Source: Protopterus annectens
Taxonomy: Eukaryota; Chordata; Ceratodontiformes; Protopteridae
Assembly: GCF_019279795.1 (NCBI RefSeq)
Contig: NC_056727.1
Coordinates: forward strand, 1,205,131,356-1,205,195,355
Length of the DNA: 64,000 nt
Direction of reading: 5' to 3'
Below are positions 21,956-32,589 of this stretch, piece after piece (the stretch's first letter is position 1; every line of letters starts with the position of its first letter). The notes under the pieces are model-generated. The model did no database searches. It was not told the DNA's origin and worked only from the letters and a program-made list of their open reading frames with translations. The position numbers and the translations under genes are program-made.

Positions 21956-22760
21956 ATCCAAATAGAATACCTTGTGGCTGCTAAAGGTGACACGAATAGA
22001 GAACACAACAGTACAAACGATAAGCCAGACTACACCATCATGACTGTTAAAATAGTCATTTTAATAAAACTAGAATTAAAAATAAAAAAAAAAAAGACAG
22101 GTGAAAAATTCAAGAAAATCCCATCCAAATGAGAAGCACTTTCGGCTATGCCTTCATCAGATCGTGAGGGAGTTAGGGTTCCTTTTACATTATTAAGTTG
22201 TCAATAGCCAATCTTATTTGCCTTTCACAGCATCGCCCTCTTTTGTGATCTTTGGTCCAATCAGATGTCGAGATTGGGTACACACCTTCAAGTTACCTAA
22301 TCATGGTTCGCCTTCCATTCAGAATAGGTCTCAATGGAACTAGGGTATTTAAGCCTGTTGGGCGGTCTACTCTCAGGTTAAATTATCCATTTTATCTCAT
22401 TCTTCCCTGTGATGTTATCACCTTTTTTCACCCCTGTTAACATACACTCCAAAACCTCGAAGCTAAAACTGTAACATCAAAATGTGATTCGCTAGTGCGT
22501 TTTGTGGATCTTTGTTACGTACATCTCTTAGAAGTCTCAAGATTAATTAACCCGACAGACTGCCCACCAGGCTAGTTCCAAATATGGTTGGCTATTGACA
22601 ACTTATTAATGTAAAAGGAACTAACTCCCTCACGATCTAATGAAGGAATAGCCAAAAGCACTTATTTGGAAGGGATTTTCTTGAACTTTTCACCTGGTTT
22701 TCATTTTTAACTTAAAGGGAATATTTTAACAGCCCTGGTGTAGTTCGGCTTATCGTTTGT
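21956..22760 (-). mobile_element. Penelope-like remnant PLE2: paired inverted pLTRs only
   Basis: Inverted arms (about 22010-22215 and 22575-22760) share TTATCGTTTGTAC at the outer end and TTGTCAATAGCC at the inner end. An extra 54 bp on the left (21956-22009) suggests the 3' extension is there, so the element reads on the minus strand. The exact 14-bp TSD ACAATTCATAAACA lies at 21942-21955 and 22761-22774. The 350 bp between the arms carry no RT. Hammerhead-like cores are in both arms. Confidence 0.8.
22140..22160 (-). ncRNA. Hammerhead-ribozyme-like core in PLE2
   Basis: The minus strand has the canonical CTGATGA, stem II GGC-ATA-GCC, then GAAA, which is the best core match in the window. 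The other arm (22637-22659, plus strand) has CTAATGA and a damaged stem. Confidence 0.65.
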
Positions 22761-22774
22761 ACAATTCATAAACA

Positions 22775-23802
22775 TGTACCTTCATTGCTATAATGTGTAC
22801 TCAACATACATTTAAAAAAGTGTCGTCAGGGGAGAATCCAGTAGAATATCTGGGTTAACAAGTGAACGTGAAGTTTTGCACAAGAAATACTTGAACTAGA
22901 AAGATTTATGGAAAGTGGTTGTAACAGGAATTTTGTACATTACTAAACTTCGACAGTTAAAGAGATACTGTTAAGGAAAATAAAGGGACTCAAGTTTAAG
23001 GATATAATTGGTATGGTAATCAAGAAATTCAGCTTTATTTCCAGAAAAAGGACATGTTGGTACTGTAGAACATTTTGAGAAGGTTTCATGTCTTTTCAGG
23101 ATATAAAACAAATGAAGATAAAGCAAAGGGTATAGCAGTTAGCTATACTCTCACATTAATTCACTGGAGGAAATCATAAAAGGAACCAAGGAATTAGAGC
23201 AAATAACCAGGGAGGGAAAGGTAAAAAAGAATGTGATGAGACGAAGCAGAAATTTGGACTATAGGTCAGAGATGGTTATCAGTGACTGGTAGGAAGGCAG
23301 AGTACAGGCAAAATGAACGGGAAAGAGGAGTGCTAAGTGAAAGACAGAGGAGTTTTTACTTGAGGCCAGAACACAAGCTGCTGTTAAACAGTATAATTAG
23401 CAGTATAAAATAATGTACAACTATAAAAATCAATTGCAAGACATTAGAAAAGAAAGAGTGGCAAAAACAGAACTGACAATTTACAAAAGAACAATGGAAA
23501 GACATCTGTAAGGCTCCCAATTATGCCACAAACTACTGAACATTTCTGCATGGAAGTGTTTACAAGTCCAATTTACACCCAAAGTAGACTTCAGCACGTG
23601 TCATCTACTCTAGGAAAAATCCTGTTAGAGGTACTGTGGAGGAAGAGAGGCAATTCAGAACAGATTTTAGAAATGCAACAAGTTGGCAGATGTTGAGTAC
23701 TTTTGTCATAAATGTTTGGTGGACAAATGGCTGTAACTAAGAAATTACTCTTCTGAGCTGGGATATATGATATGAACTACCTAGACATACTACAGCCTTA
23801 TG
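22775..23802. other. Unassigned stretch
   Basis: AT-rich sequence between PLE2 and the SINE with no recognised gene or repeat. Confidence 0.5.
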
Positions 23803-23938
23803 GAGGGTGGCCTAATGGTTAAGGTGTTTGCCTTACAAACACAAGGTATAGGGTTTGAGTCTCACAAGGGATAATTGGCTAGGCTTAAAATGGCTTGCAA
23901 GGGCAATTAGCCTAGTACTAATCTATGAATCTATTAAG
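23803..23938 (+). repeat. tRNA-derived SINE with CR1-like 3' tail
   Basis: The head has a pol III A box (TGGCCTAATGGTT, 23808-23820) and B box (GGTTTGAGTCT, 23852-23862) at tRNA-like spacing, with a possible D arm and anticodon-like arm. After the tRNA part, TTGGCTAGGCTTAAAATGGC continues into AATTAGCCTAGTACTAATCT, closely matching the old CR1 tail at 16686-16751 and more loosely the young CR1 tails. It is not a functional tRNA: the stems are imperfect and the body continues as a SINE. It was presumably mobilised by CR1. Confidence 0.8.
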
Positions 23939-25257
23939 TTTAATGCTACTGGCTGCCAAAAAGCAACTACGAGAAAATGGAAAATCTACAACTGTAAGTA
24001 TGGACTATTGAAGGAGATAAAACTTGAACGCAGAGCATTTTAAAAGGAAGAAGCAACTTTCATAAATAAATGGAAAAGGGGCAATACATAGAAAATAATA
24101 TCCTTAAAGAGCACTAAGGTTTAAGGAAATCCAGACTGATAAATGTATGTAATGCTGTAGAGTATATGAAATTGTTAAAAGAAACCTTACATGTATACAG
24201 CATAACAAAGGAAAGTGTTAATATGGTTTGTCTGCATTACCAATTATACTTCTGTTACCATTTAAAATGCAATGATGCAATAAAATGTTTTAAACAGTTA
24301 AAATGTACTTCTTTATTAAAGCAGTTTACCCAGTTACAAAATGAGATGAGCAATAAAAAATACATTTTGGCTTGTCCCATAACATTTATTCTGGATGCTG
24401 AAGATTTGAGATGGGTTGCTTATAATCGCTGGCATATTATTAAATGTAATCAGCAGTTGAAGTGTTAAGTAAAAAAGCATTTGTTTTTATTCACCAATAA
24501 GCATAAAACATTCAGAATATGTTAATTTGTTAAGATAAAGCATTATGATACATCAGAGACCTATAGTTAGTAATAGAGAAGTTGGAACCTACCCATGTGG
24601 CTTCTGCAAGGCATACAAATATATGTTAAATGCTCTTAAATCAATTACATTCACAGTAAAACACATTTACAGCACTAATTTTAGATGAACTGTTTTCTCC
24701 ATATCGCAAGTATATCTCACTGTTTGCACAACTTTTGGGTCTTTTATGTTGGTAAAAATATTTTAATGCTTTCAGCTAGATTTTTGAAAAAGGTTAATGT
24801 CACCAAGAATAAATTGCAGGCAAATGCATTGTATAAGCAATCAAGGAGTTGTGCAAACTTCAGAAAGTTTATTTTCTTTGGTACCATATACTTGAGACAT
24901 TAATGGTGGGGATATTAATTCTATGCCAGAAAGGAAATTGTTAATATGACACAAGATTAGATGTTACCACACATCAATTTGAACAATTTAATCGAATACT
25001 TGTTAATGAATTTGAGTAGCTGATTTCTGGATTGATTGTAAAGGTAAGGCTCATTTATGTTATAAATGTGGGTTTGTTTACTTGAAATATACAACCAATA
25101 AACCTTATATTGCCATTGTGCATCTTACATTTTTAATAATGCTTAAACTTTTAAAAAGTAAGAACTCCCTTTCATGTTAAATGTCCACCCACTCCACTAG
25201 TTTAAAAAACTCCCACTAAAACAAGACCTCTATTTATTGCAGTAGTTAAGAGCATAG
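23939..25257. other. Unassigned stretch
   Basis: Low-GC sequence. The longest open frame (24166-24468 plus, 100 aa, Cys- and Lys-rich) has no recognised motif and no sign of being a gene. Confidence 0.5.
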
Positions 25258-25299
25258 ATGTGCTTACATTCACCGCTGCAGTATTCTTTACAAATGCGG
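25258..25299 (+). repeat. DIRS copy 1 left inverted terminal repeat
   Basis: Inverted match of about 42 bp to 30245-30286 with several differences. Shared core ACCGCTGCAGTATT. Confidence 0.75.
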
Positions 25300-25615
25300 A
25301 TTCCCTGCCATGAAGCCCACCATCTAGACAGTTTACCAAACTCTACCATTGTTTTAAAGGTACACTGAATGTCACCTGCACACTCCTTGCATAGGGTAGG
25401 GCATAAAGGGGACATTCAGGCATACCATCCTCAGAACTTATTTTCCGCCAGTCCGAACGCTGTTTGAATGGTTGGTCTGTCACCTCTGTCCATTTTTTTT
25501 TTCTGTTTCTTGGCATTCCTGTGCTTACTCCTGTTTGCTGCAGTCCTCACAGCTGCAAGCACTCAGTTAGGGTTTTGGTTATCTTTTTCTGTTTGTTTTG
25601 TGCTGTTTGGGGTTA

Positions 25616-27400
25616 ATGTCATCCAGGAAGGGTAAATGCCAATGTGGGAGACTTGATTCCTCAAAGACCGCCACGATAAAAAAAAGTGCCTTTTTTGCCT
25701 ATGTGCTGCTCATGACCATGTGTCTCAAATTTGTCAGGAGTTTGTCTCCCAAAAACTCTTAGTAGGCTTTCTTACCTTTCCTTGTATCTTGAGAACGAGC
25801 GCCTTAAGCTTCGCACTGCAAATACCATCGAGGGAACGTCCTGAAGATCAGCCATCGGGGAAAAAGGTGCATAAGGCAAGACCAGAATATCCTGCTGTCC
25901 AGCCTCTGCCGGGAGTTTTTCCTGAGGTTATTATGAACCCATAGGCTCACGCAGTTTTGTCAGATTCTTCTACCATGTCTGGGTTGGAGGCTGGTGAGGA
26001 TATGGCAGGCAGCACATCCAAAGAAGCTTTGCAGTCATCTATTTCAGGCATTCAGAGGAACCACAGGTGACCGTTTCCAAGTGGTCAATAGTGGTTCTGC
26101 AGTTTTTCTTTAAGGAAGGGGTTCCTACTGCAGTTGTGGAATGCTGTCCAGAGTTTGGGCTTTCTCAGGTATCTAGAACAGATGTCCCCTTAAAAAGAAA
26201 CAGGAAACTAATCTGGTTTCTTCTGCTCCAATGGATCTACAAAGTGAGTGGAAGGCCTTTACCCAGGAGTTATTTAATGCTTTATCCTCAAGGGGTTTCA
26301 GTTCCTGCTTCTCCTTGGTTCTCTTCTTCTAATAAAAGGCCCGGAGAATTGCAGTCTTCTGAGGTGGATTCTGATGACTCCCTTGCTTATTCTACCCAGA
26401 TTCCCTCTGCTTTAGACTAGACTACAGGTCTGAGGAGGAGGATTCACATACTCTAGATAGGCCTTCTGAAGAGATTTTCTTTGGGAACACAATCTCTAGG
26501 ATGATGGAATAAGAGGGATTGTGCCCAGGTTTTGGATAGCCAAAAGAGGTACTATGAGTTACTGCAGATGGACTCTCCTAAACTGTGTTCATTCCTCCTG
26601 TCTTGCCTGCTTTATTGGATGTTTTTCTCAATGCCTCAAAAGTGCCAGATTCTTTGCCCCCCTGCTCCCAAGAAGTCTGATAGGAACACTCCTCAGGCAC
26701 TCTACATAACCTTTTTGTTTAAATGTCCTGCTGCCAACCCCTCTGTGGTGTCTGCAGCCTCAGCCATGTCAATTGCTTCCTTCGTCCAAGTTGCTGCCCT
26801 CTGACAAGGCCAGAACCATGGATAGGCTTGAGTAAGCAAGTTTACATGGCTACCCTAGTTTTTAGAGCTATTAATTATTATACCCATATCTCTATGTATA
26901 ACTTTGCTCTTCTTTCTCAGGTTTCTCAGATTCTTTATAATCTTCCAGACTCAGTAAGACTCCGTAAATCTTCTGCTCTTTCCTTGCTTGGGACTTACTC
27001 TCAGGTGGTTCATCATTCTATCAAATCTAGTTATGATGCAGCAGATGCCTCTTCTAGGGCTGCTGCTTCTGGTTCAGTTCTGAGAGGATATTCATGGCTT
27101 TGGCTTCAACCTTTGCCGGTTGATATTAAGGATAAGTTGATGGATGGTCCTCTGGATAATACTCTGGTAAAGTGGCTGCTGGTTTATTTAAGTCTCTTCA
27201 GGACAAGGGGAAGGCTTTACAGGAGCTTAAGCTAGTTCGTTTCTCCTGTGCCTTTCAGCAGAACTACCATTTTAAGCCAGCCTTTGTCCATAGGCAAACT
27301 TGACCTCCTTCTAAAGATAAAAAAGGTAGTAAACTGACTCCTCCTGCTAAGACCACTCAGATTGCAGGGATTCTTAAGCCTTCCTTTCCTGACAAACCAG
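25616..27400 (+). pseudogene. DIRS gag-like ORF1, copy 1
   Basis: An ATG at 25616 opens MSSRKGKCQCGRLDSSKT. After one frame shift a cysteine cluster KKKCLFCLCAAHDHVSQICQ follows, probably zinc-binding. The C-terminal half, after further shifts, has SYDAADASSRAAASGSVLRG (about 27020-27085), matching FDAVQASSRVAATSSVLRR of copy 2, which supports the assignment. ORF1 of DIRS elements is the presumed nucleocapsid protein. Confidence 0.75.
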
Positions 27401-27479
27401 GTGCTGTCTGACTTATCAACCCATTCCCAGCCACATTCCTCTTAATCTTCGCCCTTCTCTCTCTCTCTTCCCGTTTGGC

Positions 27480-29240
27480 TCAGAATCACCCAAGATTCTT
27501 GGGTTCCGTCAATCATTTGGCAAGGGTACTTCATGGTCTGGATTTCCTGCCCTCCCTTTATGGGCATTTCTCAGCCTCCTCAGGATCAACTTCCTTTTTC
27601 TCCCAGAAGTTAGAGACCTCTTGTCTCGGGGTACTATTCAAGAGGTGACTATCCCAAAGGGTGAAGGGTTTTATTTAAGAATGTTTCTAGTGACTAGAAA
27701 AAGAGGTACTTGGAGAACTTTTCTAGACCTCTCCCATCTAAACACTTTTCTAAAGGTGCCTTCCTTTCGGATGTTGTCCCTTCAGTCCCTTTTTCCTCTT
27801 ACTCCCCGAGGCCTTTCTGGTGTCTCTGGACTTCAAGGATGCTTATCTCCATGTTCCAATCCATCCTCTCTTCAGGGGATTGTTGCATTTCTCCATCGCT
27901 TCCTAGCATTTTCAGTTCTGTGCTTCACCCTTTGGCCTTTCTACTGCCCCAAAGATATTTCGCCAAATGCCTCACTCCTGTGATTGCCTTTTGCAGGCTT
28001 CAAGGGATCCAAATCGGATTTGGGCATCTTCTCCAGAGGTTCTTTTGCAAAATCTTCATTTTACCATTTCTCCTCTTCAGAGCCTGGGGTTCACAATAAA
28101 CCTCAAGGTCTTCCCTAACTTCTCAGGATCAGGTCTTTCTGGGTTGCAGGATTCAAACCGTGCCAATGTTGGCATCCCTGCCTCCTCCAATGGCATTAAC
28201 TCATTTCTTTCAAACTTTTCTTCCTCTGGCCTCCATTACAACCACAGAGTTTGAGAAGCTCTGGGGTTCATACTTCCACCATTCCAATGCTCCCTCTGGC
28301 TAAACTCCACATGAAGTTCCAGTTAAGTCTGAAGTAGGTGTGGCTTCAGCATGCACATCCTCCAGACTTTCCAGTTCCTCTTCTCCTGTGTCTAGAAAGA
28401 ACTTCTGTGGTGGCTTCAGCAATTCTCAGAATCCAGGGCTCCCTTTTCAGCCTCCTCTTCTCCCTCAGTCTCTGTTGACAGACACTTGAAATGTGGGATG
28501 GGGAGCAATGTTTGGCTTCCTGATGTTTCAGGGAGTGTGGTCACCTTGTCGGCAGAAGGAGCACAAACACCAAAGAGATGAAGGCTCTTATGCTGGCCTC
28601 TTTAGGCCTTTCATCCTCACTTCTCTCCAGGGCCTCTCAAGGTATTCACAGACAATACCACAGTCACATGGCACATCAACAAACAGGGGAGTAGGAGATC
28701 TTACAGTCTCTGCTGGCTGGCACATCTGGTATGGGCTCTGGCTAACCAATATCAGGTGACTCTTCAGGCAGTTGATATTCCTTCAGATCAGAATGTTGTG
28801 GCAGACAATCTGAGCAGGTCTTCACTCCCATGAATGGATGCTTCACAGGGATGTGTTTCTGGACATTGTTCACCAGTGAAGTACTCCCAAATAGATCCCT
28901 TTCTCTCCCCTCTGAACAGACTTCCTCTGTTTTGTGTCAGAGTTCCAGGTCCTCTGGTATGGAAGGTGTGCGCCCGCTACTTTTATTGGAAGGGGAGGTT
29001 TCTTTATGCATTCCCTCCTCTTCCTCTCATTCTAAGAGTCCTGTTTAAGATTCTACAGGATGCTCCCAAAATCTTACTGGAGACTCCTTTTTGGCCAGGA
29101 CAGTACTGGTTTCCTCTACTTCTGCATCTAGCCAAGGGCAAATCAAGTTACCTCTCGGGGTGGATTTCCTCACATAAGAAAAGGGGTCTCATCCATCCCC
29201 ACTTGTCCAGGCTTCAAATGACACTGTGGGTGATAGGGTT
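27480..29240 (+). pseudogene. DIRS reverse transcriptase-RNase H, copy 1
   Basis: The RT part has RGTIQEVTIPKGEGF, WRTFLDLSHLNTFLKVPSF (27710-27770), and in another frame FKDAYLHVPI and SPFGLSTAPKIF near 27830-27960. The YLDD box is lost. RNase H is visible as FTDNTTVTWHINKQG near 28640-28690 and VADNLSRSS near 28800. Downstream FPPLPLILRVLFKIL and WPGQYWFPLL match the C-terminal region of copy 2. DIRS enzymes make linear cDNA that is circularised using the inverted repeats. Confidence 0.88.
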
Positions 29241-29249
29241 TTGATCCCT

Positions 29250-30133
29250 CATAGATACCTTTTTTCTGAGGACATGCTGCAAATCCTGCAGGAGGCCAGG
29301 AAAGCTACTAGAAAATCCTACTTGCCTAAATGAAAGAAGTTTTCTATTCTGCATCTTTCTCGTGACCTGGACCTCAGTGGATGTTCCTTTGGTTCTTGTG
29401 CGAGTTGCTCAATGCTGGTTTGGCCTATTCTTCTATTAAGGCCCACTTATCAGCTCTGCTTGCCTGCCTTTAACTCCCCTATTAGCTTCTAGATTTGAGG
29501 TTAAGCAATTTCTTAAAGGCATCCTTAAAATTAGGCCTCTCAGGAAGCCTGTGCCTCCTCCCTGGGATCTTAATTTCATTCTGGAAAAACTGACTCAGGC
29601 TCCTTTTGAGCCTGCTGTTTCTGCCTCCTTGCAACATTGTTCTTGGAAGACTGTTCTTTTGTTAGCTCTTACTTCTGCCAGACAGGTGCCAGAGTTGCAG
29701 CCCTTGTGTCTTTGTCCACCTTTCTTGATATTTTATTAGGACAGGGTGTCCTTGCATATTCATGTCCAAGGTGGTTAAGGAGTTCAGTCTTAATTTGCCT
29801 ACTTTTTTCCCCTCTCTGCAATCTGACAGTGAGAGGGTGCTGCATACCACAGATGTGCATAGATGGCTCAGATTTTAATTTGGATAAAACTAAAGCTATC
29901 AGAAAATCTGAATGGTTGTTTCCTTTCCTCCTCAGTCTTTAGGTTTGGCCATTTCTAAGCAAACTATTTCCACTTGTTTCACTTCTCATGGTGAGAGCCT
30001 TCCTTTTTCTGTAAAGGCCCATTCCACTAGAGCTGTGGCTTCTTCTGGTGCTTTTGTCCAAGGCTTAGACACTAATTCTGTTCTTAAAGCTGCTACCTGG
30101 ACTTCTGTGCATACATTTACCACACATTACTAG
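29250..30133 (+). pseudogene. DIRS tyrosine recombinase, copy 1
   Basis: Fragments: PPPWDLNFILEKLTQAPFEP (29551) followed by LLALTSARQVPELQ, where the first catalytic Arg of the usual SARRVSEL is replaced by Gln; then SISKQTIS-like AISKQTISTCFTSHGESLPF, AHSTRAVASS with the HxxR pair, and AATWTSVHTFTTHY with the nucleophile Tyr just before the stop at 30133. The recombinase would integrate a DNA circle without TSDs. Shifts and the lost Arg make this copy inactive. Confidence 0.9.
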
Positions 30134-30244
30134 TTGGATGGCATCTCCAGAGCTAGAGCTGGTTTTGCTGCTGCCATTCCTCGTGGCTTCTTAGAGGGCT
30201 CTGCTGCTTCCTCCTCCCAGGTTTCTTCTTGAGCTTTGTCACTC

Positions 30245-30286
30245 TCCCATTTGCAAGTAATACTGCAGCGGTAAATGTAAGGACAT
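30245..30286 (+). repeat. DIRS copy 1 right inverted terminal repeat
   Basis: Reverse complement of 25258-25299 with a few mismatches, ending in GTAAATGTAAGGACAT. Confidence 0.75.
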
Positions 30287-32440
30287 AGGCTCATAGGTAG
30301 GTACTAGTCTAGCTGCCCGAAGGAATTTATAAGCCTAGCCAGAATGCGTTGGCTTTCGCCACCCCCTTATATTAGTTCCCTGTGCCTCTGTCCAGCAGAG
30401 CCACTGAAGTGATCCCCAGGGTAAACTTTGTTTCCCATCTACTCATCAAGGTTTCTTGAGTGCTAGCGAGAAGCTCTGCCTAATGTAGATTGGAATCTTG
30501 TTCCAAAGCATGGGAAGTCTCTGGGACAGGAATCTGTTCCTCCAGCACATCCTATTTATTGTTGTGGTGAGGTTTAGATCCCTGGAGAGAGTGTGGCTTG
30601 AGAGGATAAGGTTTTCTTTAGGTGGAGCATGTCCAATTCTGGGTTGGATATGGCCTTGTAGGTCAGGCAGAAATCACCTCTGAGCAGGTGGTATGCAACC
30701 AAGTACAGCTGGAGTTTCTTCAGTCGAGCTGCATAGGGCATCCGAGGCCAGTGATCCTCTTGGTGAGGTACTTCTGTGGCCTTTCCAGCTGTTGCAGGTA
30801 TCTTGTAAGGTACATCCCAAATGGGGCATTGTACTCTATGATGGGTCTGATGAGTGAGGAGTAGAGGGGCACAATGACCTCTTTTGATCTGGATGCAAAC
30901 CCTTTTGTGATTAGGTGGGCCACAGTAATCTCTCCTTTGATAATCGCATTGCCAAAGTGTTGGGCCACATAGTAATCTCTCCTTAAATAATCGCATTGCC
31001 AAAGTGTTTAGAAAATCCTGTCTACTTGGGTCCCCAGATCCCTTATTACGTTTAGCATTTTTAGGGGACGACCACTTATGTGGTAGTTTGTGGGTACTTT
31101 ATTTCCAAAGGGAATAACTATGCACTTTTTGGCATTTAGCTGGAGGCCATGATTTTGACACCAGGTATCCGTCTCAGTGAGACCCTTTTGGAAGATGTCC
31201 ATGTCAGCTGGAGAGTCAATTATAGCCCCTAGTTTGCAGTAGTCTGCGAACTTGGTCAGCCACAGTCCTCCTGTGCTTGTCTGTACGTGCCGAACAGGAG
31301 GGGTCCTAGGACTGAGCCCTAGGGAATGCCATTTGTAAACCGGTTTATAGTCGGACCTAGCTCCCTCAACTCTCACCCATGTGGGTTCTGTTCGTGAGCC
31401 AATTGGCAACCCATCTTGTGAGATAGGGGTTTATGTTCAGGCTGGTGAGCTTGTCTACAATACCAGAATGGGGAATGGTGTCGATGGCCTTTGCAAGGTC
31501 TAGGTAGGCTGTGTGTACCACCTTTCCCTCATCTATAGCCTTGGTAACTGTCTCAAAGAAGTCCACCAGGTTTAGTAGGCATGATCTGCCCTTCAAGCAG
31601 AACTGGGTAGGGTCCAGTGTCTGGAGGTTCCCAATGTCTCTGTTAATGAGTTCCATGATGATGCACTCCATAGCCTTGCAGACCAATCTAGTCAGGCTTA
31701 TAGGGTGATAGTTCCCAGGGTCTGTTGTAGGACCACCTTTGTGGAGCAGAATAACCATTGCTGTGCACCACTCTATGGGTACGTAGCCTGTGGAGAGGCT
31801 GAGTTTGAACAGTGTGTTTAGGTGAGGGGTTAGTTGGTCTTTGAGCTCATGCAGGACGCAGCCTGGGACATCATCCAGTCCCACTGATGCTGTGTTTTTG
31901 GCTTTGGAGAGGGTTATTTTAACCTGAATGTCTGATTTCAGGGGCTCTACATTCTTCTGGTATGGTTATAGGCCCTTTTGGGGGTGGGGGGGGTGAAGTT
32001 TGCACTGAACCTGTCTGCCAGGATGTTGGCAATATCTGTTCGTTCAATGTATTGTGTGCCATTCTGCACCAACTCAGAGCAGATCTGAGCATTGCCACTT
32101 AGATTCTTGACATAGCTAAAGAATGCCTTGGGGTTAGCTTTAGAGTCCTTGGCAAGTTCTCTTTCAAAGCTCGCCTTGGACGATTTTATGAGGAATCAGT
32201 TTCTTGCGGATACTGATCAGGGATGTCATCCCTTCTTGGGATTTTACTCTTTTCTGTACTAGTTTCCTCCTTTTATTGTATAGCTTGTTTATGGCGGGGG
32301 TCCACCAGGCTGGTTTCCTTTTCTTGGAGGAGCTAGTCTTGGTTTTGCTTGGGATAGTACAATCCATGCATTCTTGTAGGTGCCCATAGAATGCATTAGT
32401 AAAGGATTTTGCAGCTTGGACAGCGTTATCCTTTAGCATG
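30287..32440 (-). mobile_element. CR1-clade LINE, copy C1, 5'-truncated
   Basis: The 3' tail begins at 30287 and ORF2 extends up to the endonuclease-RT linker at about 32440. It is followed on the same strand by a second partial copy (C2), so the linker and N-terminal RT sequence occur twice in tandem. Confidence 0.88.
30420..32439 (-). pseudogene. CR1 ORF2 linker and RT, copy C1
   Basis: From 32439: CMDCTIPSKTKTSSSKKRK and WWTPAINKLYNKRRK (linker), then 31884-31366 with LDDVPGCVLHELKDQLTPHL, GNYHPISLTRLVCKAMECII, LLNLVDFFETVTKAIDEGK, TAYLDLAKAIDTIPHSGIVD. After a shift, 31409-31008 has LWLTKFADYCKLGAIIDSP: the RT motif reads FADY instead of FADD, which removes a catalytic Asp. The C-terminal LQQLERPQKYLTKRI block is at about 30780. 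Inactive. Confidence 0.9.
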
Positions 32441-32589
32441 GCGCATGTTTGAGACCAGTAATCCTCTTGGTGAGGTACTTTTGTGGTCTTTCCAGCTGTT
32501 GGAAGTGTCTTGTGAGGTACATCCCAAATGGGGCATTGTACTCTATGATGTGTCTAATGAGTGAAGTAGAGGGGCACTATAACCTCTGC

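Larger units (their letters stand above)
25258..30286 (+). mobile_element. DIRS-type retrotransposon, copy 1, degraded
   Basis: Bounded by inverted ends: 25258-25299 (ATGTGCTTACATTCACCGCT, then GCAGTATTC) and 30245-30286 (reverse complement ATGTCCTTACATTTACCGCT). Between them, in order, are gag, RT-RNase H and tyrosine recombinase, the DIRS gene order. Many shifts and stops. It is a different subfamily from copy 2, and no internal complementary region was found. It abuts the 3' end of CR1 copy C at 30287. Confidence 0.88.

Noticed and set aside
23803..23872. A functional tRNA gene
   Set aside because: A and B boxes are present but the stems are imperfect and the sequence continues into a CR1-like tail, so it is a SINE.
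24166..24468. 100-aa open frame as a possible host gene
   Set aside because: No recognised domain, AT-rich, and its length is compatible with chance in 64 kb of six-frame sequence.
26067..26420. 117-aa frame as a separate gene inside DIRS copy 1
   Set aside because: It lies inside the ORF1 region of the DIRS element and is best explained as a frame-shifted part of it.
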